From Glutinoglossum americanum (taxonomy: Eukaryota; Ascomycota; Geoglossomycetes; Geoglossales; Geoglossaceae), in the NCBI GenBank assembly GCA_020080175.1, contig JAGHQL010000129.1:8009-72008 (forward strand): a stretch of 64,000 nt of DNA, given 5' to 3'. Below are positions 55,883 through 64,000 of this stretch, piece after piece. The notes under the pieces are model-generated. The model was not told the DNA's origin, did no database searches, and saw only the letters and a list, made by a program, of their open reading frames with translations. The position numbers and the translations under genes are program-made. Position 1 is the stretch's first letter; each line of letters begins with the position of its first letter.

Positions 55883-58800
55883 ATGGCTGCGTCAGAGGAC
55901 TTGATTAATTTCGACGTTATCGAGGAACAAAAAGAGAACATCCAATCCCTTCCTGGAGGGCGATCAGCTCGCTATCTCGCATCAATGTTTTCTCCATCCC
56001 CATCTCTCCACAAAGGAGCTCTATCGCCAACCCCAGGCGAAACACAGAATCTACATGAATCCATTCGTCGTGAATATGAGGCCGAACTGCTCACCATATC
56101 CGAATCTGACGACCCTTTGGACATTTACGATCGCTACATTAAGTGGACCCTTTACGCATATCCCTCAGCGCAAGCAACACCTCAGTCTCAGCTACTACCT
56201 CTCCTCGAACGTGCTACTAAAGCATTCCTCAACTCTAGTCACTATAAGAACGATCCTCGATACCTGAAAATGTGGCTCCACTACATCCGTTTCTTTTCCG
56301 ATTCACCCCGCGAAACATTTGCATTTCTAGCACGGCACGGTGCTGGAGACGGCCTTGCGCTTTTCTATGAGGAGTTCGCAGCATGGCTTGAAAGTGCTGG
56401 AAGATGGGCCCAAGCAGACGAAATATATGTGCTGGGAATTCAACGCGAAGCTCGACCTACGGAACGATTGGTTCGCAAGTACAGCCAGTTTCAGGAACGC
56501 TATAGCCAACGACCACAGGATGACCATGAGCCCTCATCACCCGCTTTGCCAGCTGTGCGGCCTGCGCTTGCAGCCAAAGTCGACCCTTTTGCTAGCTCCA
56601 CGCCGGGATCAGTTGATCCACAGGCTCGTCCACCATCGAGTATCGGCGGTGGATCCTCTCGGCCTCCACGTCAAAAACTCGCTGTGTTTTCGGATGCAGA
56701 TGCCCCTGAACCCGCAATTAGAATGGGAGCTGGCGAAGGTTCAAAGGGATGGGAAAATATTGGCTCGTTAGCGCATCGGAAGAAGGAAAATGTGATGGAA
56801 GCTCGACCTTGGGCTGGGGAAATCCTGAAGGCGGGGAGGAAGGCAAGTGGCCCTAAGATGGCTGTGTTCAAGGATCAAGTAAGCTTCCACTTCATTGCGC
56901 TTGCGGCTGGCCCGCGCGTTTTACAATCTCCATTCTCCAGATGTTTGCTCTTATATTTACGAATACAGGACTAATGAACTGGCAAACTTTTGTTATATAC
57001 ATTAGTCATTTTCACAGGGACCAATTCAAGAGATAAAGGCTCCCAAAATCGCAAAGAGCGAACTACACCAGCAGGAACAAATTAACCCGAGAACAGGAAA
57101 AGCAGAACTTGTATTCGTGAACCTTGAGGCATGCTATCCTAACCCTGAAGATCCAAGCACAGAATTAAGTTTCGAGGAGTTAAGGGCCATTCGGAGGGGC
57201 TGGGTAGATAAGATTTGGACTAAGGAGGGTAAAAACCACCAGACACGCCGGGAAAACGCTACCAGCGATAGGATGGAAACCCTTGTCTCTGTGGCAGATA
57301 GACCGGGCCAAGCCGACACAGCACCAAGACCCCGAGAGGCGGCACTTGGACCGAATAATACAACGATACCACCACCAGAGACAATCATTCCCGAACGGCA
57401 GAATATCATACTATCCTCAAAAAAGGAGGCATTCCCTGGCGCCCAAACGCTAGAAAATGCTCTCAATGACGAGAACCAGCGATTGCCGGACGAGAATTAT
57501 GGGGTTCAGGATAGAAGTCGAGAGATGCGCAATAGCCGTCCAAGGAAACTTAAGGTGAAGGAGATCAAGGGAGAAACACAAATCAGTTAGTCTTCCGCCA
57601 AGGCAGAGTTGTAGTTAGATATGATCGTGTATAACCCATACCTCATCGCCGAATATTTAGTGATGCATGTGGTGTAAGTGTTTAGTGGCTGACTTTTGCT
57701 ACAGTCAAGATCAACCTAGAATCACCCACGGGGCCGAAGCTGAGGAGGAAAGCACCTGCGGAGCCTACAATGACGTTCCATACGAAAGCTGCTACAGACG
57801 AGATATATAGCATATTCAATCAGCCGTTGGATGATGCGGGAGAGCAAAATGAAGACCCCGGAGATGACACAGGTGACGACGACTATGACGACTGCACGAG
57901 CGGAGGGGAAAGTACGGGCACTGGGCTGATTGAGAGTCGCGGAACAAGTCGAGCGCCGAGCGAAGTCGGGGATGGGGACGATGCAAAGAGCGCTAGCGAG
58001 TGGTCCGACTTCACGGCCTTAAAGCATGCCTCTATGCAGGACGACGGCGACGACGACGACGATGGCGACAGGGAGGACATCGGTGTTTCTGGCCACGAAG
58101 CAGACGATCTTGAGATCCTAACGGATATTGTGGCCACAGCACCCATCTCTGAGAGGCTTGTAACTCCTACCTCGCCTAAGCCAGAATCTGCTCAAGTAAG
58201 GACGAAGTTCGTGCCGATACCCCCAGAAGACTATGAACCTCCTGCTCGACCAAGTCGGGATCACCCGAAGCCTTCCCAGAACCGATTACCGTTCATGACA
58301 CCAATCGTCGAGAGAACCGAGTCATCCTTGGGTATGTCAACACGTAACGATACTCGTAACGGACGGCGGAGCTTTACAGCCGCAAAGACTCCATCAAGGT
58401 CAAACGGGCCCCGGCACTCTACTCTCCCCGGCATTTCTAATGATGACGATCTGATGAGTAGCCCCTTCCAGGAGATGATCGATAATACAGCCGCAGACCC
58501 AAACAAGATATCACAACCACCATTGCTGAAACTAGCCAGTGCCAAAACGTCTACTCTTCCAACAATAGAGCATATGCCAGCACGCGGAATAGCCACAGGT
58601 AAAGAGGCTGCGCCGAAGGGGCCCATTATCAAAGATGCGCAGTGTAATCCGACGGATGATTATATTCGTAATCTCATATTCGAGAACCTGCAGCCGCCAA
58701 TTTCGTCATATGATGGCTTCTTCGATTGTAGGGACCAGACCTCGGGAAAGGGCGCAGAGATCCGGAAGTTCGCAAAGACTGTAGAAAAGAAATGTGGTGA

Positions 58801-59914
58801 TAGGACCACTACAAGCATTGTTATGCCGCCGGTATTGCGGTTTGAGGGTACAGATCGAGAATACATGGTGAAAAAAGAAATCGGGAAGGGAGCTTTCGCA
58901 CCTGTGTATCTCGTTGAGAATACAGGCATGGAAGACGATGCTGAGAGCGAAGATGAGCCTGCCGTCATGGGAAAAGGCAAGTTCGGCCTTGAGCGCAGGA
59001 AGCTTGAGGCAGTTAAGATGGAAGACCCACCCACAATGTGGGAGTTTTACATCATGCGACAGGCCAAACGGAGATTAGGCGTCTCTCGGCCGGCAGACTC
59101 GGTCATCCACGCTTACGAAATGCATTTGTTTGCGGATGAGGGATTCCTTGTCGAGGAGTATCGTAATCAGGGCACACTCCTCGATCTAGTTAACATTGCT
59201 AAGACGGACACTTCTGGATCGGGTGTCATGGACGAATCTCTGGTAATATTCTTTACCATCGAGCTCTTTCGCACGGTCGAAGCTCTCCATTCGAAAGGGA
59301 TTCTCCATGGTGATCTCAAAGCCGATAATTGCCTGGTGCGCTTCACCCCTGTCTCAGACAATGAGTGGAACCCCAAATACAGACGTGACGGTACGGCAGG
59401 CTGGCATAGGAAGGGCCTAGCACTCATCGACTTTGGCCGTGGTATCGACATGAAACTATTTGTTCCTACAGTTCAGTTTATCGCAGATTGGAAAACTGGC
59501 GCCCAGGACTGCGCTGAGATGCGCGAGATGAGACCCTGGACATACCAAATAGACTACCACGGCCTCGCGGGAATTGTGCACTCTATGTTGTTCGGTAAGT
59601 ATATTGATACGGTCGCAGACCGCGACGGTAGGATAGGTGGCGGAGCGACCAAGACCTATCGCACCCAACTACCATTGAAACGGTACTGGCAGCAGGATAT
59701 CTGGAACGCCGTGTTCGGTGTATTATTAAATCCGCTGCAACATGTCGAGAACGAAGAGAAGGGCACGCTGCCAATAGTGAAGAGCATGAGGCTTGTCAGG
59801 GAGAAGATGGAGGATTGGTTAGAGGGGAATTGTGAGAGGGGCATTGGGTTAAAGAACGTGATAAGGAGATTAGAGGGAGTTATTAAGGAAAAGATCCGGC
59901 CTAGTGGGAAATAA
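55883..59914 (+). CDS. BUB1: Spindle checkpoint kinase BUB1 with MAD3-like KEN boxes
   Basis: Checkpoint protein that docks at kinetochores through Bub3 and restrains APC/C-Cdc20. Three exons: 55883-56878, 57018-57585 and 57705-59914 (1257 residues). Introns are 139 and 119 bp, phases consistent. An N-terminal KEN box is at 17-19 (FDVIEEQKENIQSLPGGRSA) before the TPR-like Mad3/BUB1 homology region (LDIYDRYIKWTLYAYP, FYEEFAAWLESAGRWAQADE). A second KEN is at 301-303 (KKENVMEARPWAGEILKAG). The conserved motif AEPTMTFHTKAATDEIYSIF follows in exon 3. The kinase domain starts near residue 905: GKGAFAPVYLVEN, EAVKMEDP, HGDLKADNCLVR and LIDFGRGID, all catalytic residues present. Having both KEN boxes and a kinase suggests one bifunctional BUB1/MAD3-type gene. 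Confidence 0.95.
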
Positions 59915-61236
59915 GGCGGTTTTCGTCATCTCTGCTCCTTCTTTCTCTCCCTTCCCTTGCTTATTTTGCTGCATGGTCTTAGGAAGAGGGCGTTTTGCGG
60001 TGATGTCGGCGCATGAGGCATGGAGCTTTCCTTTTTTTACTCTTGGTGATCATATGGCTTATTACGATTTGCAAGTATGAAGCGATAATATTAAGATCGG
60101 GGTGATTCCTTAATGATACTTTAGTCCCAGTATTCCCACGTTATTTCGTTAGCCTAGCTCCTCCGAAAATCAGAATTGTATGCCCGGGAGTGATCCACAT
60201 ATTCGCCCTTTTTGCAGACGTGTACAAAACGAACATTGGCGCAAGCCGCACCCACTCAGGAGATCTCCTCCGGGGTTTATTTGAGCTTGGAATACGAGGC
60301 TTTCCGCAAAGTAAATGGGATAGAATCTATCTAATTGAGATGATATAGATCGTTGAAGATATGGAGAGGGCCGGGCCAACACGATCGAGTGATTAACTTG
60401 CCTCTCTGCGTAGGAGCGCAATATACGAATACGACTATATGAAAATCACCGTTTCGAGATTTCAGCAGAAACGGCAAGGCAGAGTTGTTCTCGAGGCCCT
60501 CCACGTGGGTGGCGATCTGGAGAGGCGGGAAGCTAGGAATACGAAGGAGCCTTGGCTAACCGCGAGGCAGAGAGGCGGGAGGCGAACGGTTCCTCCTCCC
60601 CCATCCGCGTATAGCATAGCCTCGCTGCAGCCGTCGCTCAGCGATCGGTTATCCGCGTGTTGTTTAACGAGCCACCACTTATGGTCGCGCCCAGCTACTT
60701 CGCATAGAAATCGCCCTCAGCTTCGCCCAGCCCTAAGAGCTTCTCAATGAGGAAGCTCAATATTAAAATCCCAACCTTACTGGCAATTGGCCAATCCCAT
60801 GGTGAGAGGAACTTGACTGCCTAGTTTCGCCCCGGGTAAGGTCAGCTAAAAAACCAGCCTTGGACGCAAAGGTATTCTAGAAGCTCGGTAGAGCGAGCGG
60901 CTCTTTGGGAGAAGGTCATGGGTCGTGGGTTGCTACAGTCTACTCGATATGGCAACTGCGTGACATAAATGGCGGGGGCTTTGCCGTGTATACGGAGGTT
61001 TGTCCTGAACACCGCCTCGCAGCTTCGGAGGAATTGTGTATCACCCTAAACCTCAAGGCAACAGGAACACAACCTGCGTCCGCGGTCTTTCCCCCGCACA
61101 TGTACCCCCTGCAATACTGCAATCCGAATGAACCCTATATAATCGGAACGTGGTCCCGACATTCCATTCTGCATCTCCATCCTTCGCTCTTCATTTCCCA
61201 TTCTCCTACATTTCACAGTAGACTTATCTCTCAAAG
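59915..61236. other. Intergenic between BUB1 and the glycine-rich-domain gene
   Basis: About 1.3 kb without a recognisable gene. A tRNA A-box-like string near 60882 has no matching B box. CT-rich sequence just before 61237 fits a promoter. Nothing else seen. Confidence 0.45.
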
Positions 61237-63517
61237 ATGGTCGAAGAGAAAACTCCTCAGGGTTCAAACGGCCTTAGGGCTGAAGAAGACTCCAAGAAGA
61301 AACGATTCTCTTTTGCCTCGATCATATCATCTGCCGCATCTGTCCCTCCTCCCGAGTATAGCGAACGAGATGTTACAGCTGACCTGGCAAACCTCAACCT
61401 CTCCTCGACTGATTCTCCTACAGTCGATCAGTGCATTGCGCATTTGAGGCTCCTGGAGGCTTTCAATGTCCTTCGCCAGTCTGTTAGCAAGATGGATGGA
61501 CTCTTTGGTATCCACGACGAGCTTACGTCGGGAAAGTACGAGGAGGAGGTCCTGAAGGTCTACGAGAAACGGTGGGCGGTCTATGTCGCTCGAGCCGCCG
61601 ATCGATTTGAGACCTGGTGGTCAACATGTGTGCCGAGCAGCTACAAGGGTCAATCTAAAGGCCGGCTCGTCCAGACGGACCTGATGGGTAATGAGGGGTT
61701 GGAGTTCTCCGATTTTCCGAAGGGTGGTGTTCCTATCAAATTTACGGCGGACGATCTGCCCCCACTGGGTATGTTCTACCAGACATCTCCCCCTTTGGCT
61801 CCTTCGAGTGAGTGCTGAGCTGAGATCAACACACATAGATATCTTGATGGTGTGGCATTCCTACATGCTCAACCCAAGATGCTTCTTAGAAGACTGCCTT
61901 CGACATGGGAAGATTGACTTTTGGGCGACCGGGATGCCCTGGGCAGCCGTCGCTCCCCTAATCAATGGCGCCTCGTTCACGTACGAACCCTCCACCCGGG
62001 CAGCCTCGCTGTTTGAGTCAAAAACTGGCCTCGCATGGGATAACCTCAACGATCCCACAAAGAAGGAGGTTGTCTGCCCGATCTGTCGCTCTCACGTCGA
62101 CGTTCCCTGGACGACCTGCACTGAAAAGGTTTCTGGTGATCTTGGGTCTTATTTTGCATCTGGAACTGGTTATGCTGAGAAAGAATTCCGCTACACGTGC
62201 CCTGGCTGTCAATTGACGCTACGCCATGAGCTGCTGCGGGTCCAAAAGTTCAAAAAAGATGTTCAGCGGTTGCTAATTAACGACTACCCAATGCCGGGCA
62301 CAGTTCTCTCGGTCACCGGCAAGGCAGAGCCCTGCAAGCAGCCAACCACTGCCTTACATGATGTCTATTTCCCGAACCGCCTAGTAGTGTCGATCACGAA
62401 ACATTCAATACTAGCACTTGCGGACACATGGGAGAAGGCAGAGGCGGTAACTGTGGACGACATCAAGAAAATCGTGGAAGCTGCCATGTCGAACAAAGCA
62501 GAACTCCGAAGGATCAGCGCGAAATTCTCTTATACCGTGCCGAACGATTCGAGGATCGCAACGAGACGCATGATGTCTTGCTACTGGAACAACTCCTCCG
62601 CCTTTTCCTTGGATCTCGTCGGTGCGGTAATTCGTCAAGGATCCTTCATCGAGAAGATGCACTCGATCGACTGGTATCACTCGCCTGTTGTGGGCTCAAC
62701 GATGGATCGCCTCATCAAGAAGTACGACCGATTCTTCACGATTATGAAAAACAACCCTGGCAAGGTCGTCGTCCCGACTCTCGATGTTGATCTCGCCTGG
62801 CACACTCAGCAGCTGAGTCCAAGTGCTTATTATGCGTATTCCGTCGAGAAAACAGAGATCTTCATCGACCACGATGACAAGATCGAGGAGAGCAAGCTCT
62901 CTGACGCTTTCGAATGGACCTCCAAAACATATCAGAGGATGTATAACCAGGCGTATTCCGAATGCACTTGCTGGTACTGCGAATCCGTCCGCGCATCCCA
63001 CGACTCGGGCCTCTCCCGCCTCCACCCCAGCGTCCGCTCGGTTGAGCGTTCCATAGACCGAGCCGGCTATCCCGCCGACGTCCGCTCCTCCCCGCACATC
63101 TCCTCCCACAACGCCGTCCGCAACGAGGATACCGATCCGGACAAACAAGCCAGAGCCCTCGACGCCGCCTACGAGAAAGCCTGCAAGCGCGCTCGCAAGA
63201 GGGGCAAGAAGGAACCGGAGAAGGGCGAGTACTCGTATCTGTATTACTCGAGCTACGGGTATGCGATGTATCTGCCGTTTTATGCGCCGTACATGGCGGA
63301 TCCGTGCATTAACGGTGCGGCTTACGCTGCCAACCCAGCTTGCATGTCTACGGCCGCGGGAGCGCATGGGAACTGCGCGATTGGGACTTGTGGGGTTGGG
63401 GGTTCGTCGATTGGGGGGAGCGGAGGGGGGTGTGGAGGTGGGGGAGGATGTAGCGGCGGCGGTGGTGGGTGTGGTGGTGGAGGTGGGTGTGGCGGTGGAT
63501 GTGGAGGTGGTGGGTGA
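61237..63517 (+). CDS. Glycine-rich domain-containing protein (GRDP-like, DUF1399)
   Basis: Member of the GRDP/DUF1399 family found in plants and fungi; molecular role unknown in fungi. Two exons, 61237-61768 and 61839-63517 (736 residues), with a 70-bp intron (gtatgt...atag) in phase 1 that restores DILMVWHSYMLNPRCFLEDC, the family signature. A second HxxW-like signature occurs later (PTLDVDLAWHTQQLSPSAY). Cys pairs (VCPICRSHV and YTCPGCQLTL; also CTCWYCESV) may bind zinc. A basic stretch (KACKRARKRGKKEPEKG) precedes a Tyr-rich patch, and the protein ends in a Gly/Cys low-complexity tail of about 45 residues. Similar fungal proteins are often loosely labelled as dioxygenases; I see no support for that here. 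Confidence 0.88.
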
Positions 63518-64000
63518 TTGGGAGTGAGTGATTAGGATTGGGTTGGCGGGTTGGCGGGTTGGCGGAGTGTGGATTCTATGGAGTCTCTCTGTAGCTACTG
63601 CATACTCTCCTTTCTCCTTTCCTGAGAAGGGGGTGGACCAGCTCAGTTTGCTACTTTAACTGGGGGGTTTTTTTTTCCTCTTTTGCTTGCCGTGTGGATA
63701 TTTTATCAAGCCTTTGCTCACGCCCTATTAATTAACTGAGCTTTCTCTCTCTCTTTCTCTCACTATATTCCCACGATTATTATTATTATTATTATTTCTT
63801 CTTTTATCGCGTCGGGTGGGATAGTGAATACGTTGTAGTCCACGAATTTTTATAGCTCCTTCCCCTTAAACTACTACTACTAACGTAAAAAAAAAAAAAA
63901 AAAAAAGGGGGGGGGGAAGGGAAAATACGATGGAAAATTTAATTTTATTTATTTATTTATTTTTCTTTCTTTCTTTCTTCTACTATCGTTGCTGCTGTGC
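63518..64000. repeat. 3' flank with several simple repeats
   Basis: After the GRDP stop: a GGCGGGTT tandem near 63543-63565, a CT-rich tract at 63741-63760, an (ATT)n microsatellite at about 63776-63796, an A20 run at 63887-63906 directly followed by G10, and TTTA then TTTC repeats at about 63940-63980. No gene recognised. Confidence 0.7.

Noticed and set aside
60880-60960. tRNA-like string (AGCTCGGTAGAGCG)
   Set aside because: Resembles an A box, but no GGTTCGANTCC B box follows at the right distance and no acceptor stem pairs.
62696-63367. 223-residue minus-strand open frame
   Set aside because: Antisense to the GRDP gene, Arg/Val-rich with no domain.

Overview
The window is nuclear DNA from a filamentous ascomycete (Pezizomycotina). 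The evidence is compact protein-coding genes on both strands, short GT-AG introns (mostly 44-140 bp) with pyrimidine-poor 3' ends and CTAAC/CTGAC-like branch sites, and fungal gene families: a NACHT-ankyrin STAND protein, VTC4, a PsuG-PsuK fusion, a single BUB1/MAD3-type kinase and fungal OST1/PMR1 forms. I cannot place it to class. I rebuilt exon structures by hand by matching phases and conserved motifs. For most multi-exon genes the exon lengths sum to an exact multiple of three.

Layout. 1-4.5 kb looks like an accessory edge: a NACHT-ankyrin NLR-like gene that runs off the left end (minus), an AT-rich block, and a frameshifted relic of a fungal membrane-protein family. 4.6-5.9 kb holds a secreted, CC-rich protein (minus). 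7.1-8.2 kb holds SDHAF3/ACN9 (plus) and a small Cys-rich protein (minus). 8.7-16 kb holds a mitochondrial PPR-like protein (minus), zeta-COP RET3 (plus) and RQC2/NEMF (minus). 16.4-21 kb holds SUA5 and RAD21 (both minus). 21.6-25 kb holds the Golgi Ca/Mn pump PMR1 (plus), followed by COG4 (minus). 27.9-35.9 kb holds the sirtuin HST2 (minus) divergent from MCM4 (plus), then VTC4 (plus). 36-40.7 kb holds OST1 (minus) divergent from a bifunctional pseudouridine-catabolism enzyme (plus). 40.7-44.6 kb is the largest gene-free stretch, upstream of hexokinase (plus, 44.6-46.5 kb). 47.8-53.8 kb holds UTP18, LSM12 and 6-phosphogluconate dehydrogenase (all minus). 54.2-63.5 kb holds an RBM42-like RRM protein, BUB1 and a glycine-rich-domain (DUF1399) protein (all plus).

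Most genes are conserved housekeeping genes with no operon-like logic: secretory pathway (RET3, PMR1, COG4, OST1), chromosome cycle (RAD21, HST2, MCM4, BUB1), translation and RNA (SUA5, RQC2, UTP18, RBM42) and central carbon metabolism (hexokinase, GND1). The more unusual points are the NLR with near-identical ankyrin repeats, including one unit shortened by exactly 24 bp between short direct repeats; three MluI cell-cycle boxes, two of them in a perfect palindrome, between HST2 and MCM4; tiny exons (5, 10, 26 and 28 nt) in several core genes; an apparent GC-AG intron in hexokinase; and the CC-rich secreted protein with a Pro/Trp hinge. I saw no tRNA, rRNA, CRISPR array or intact transposon.
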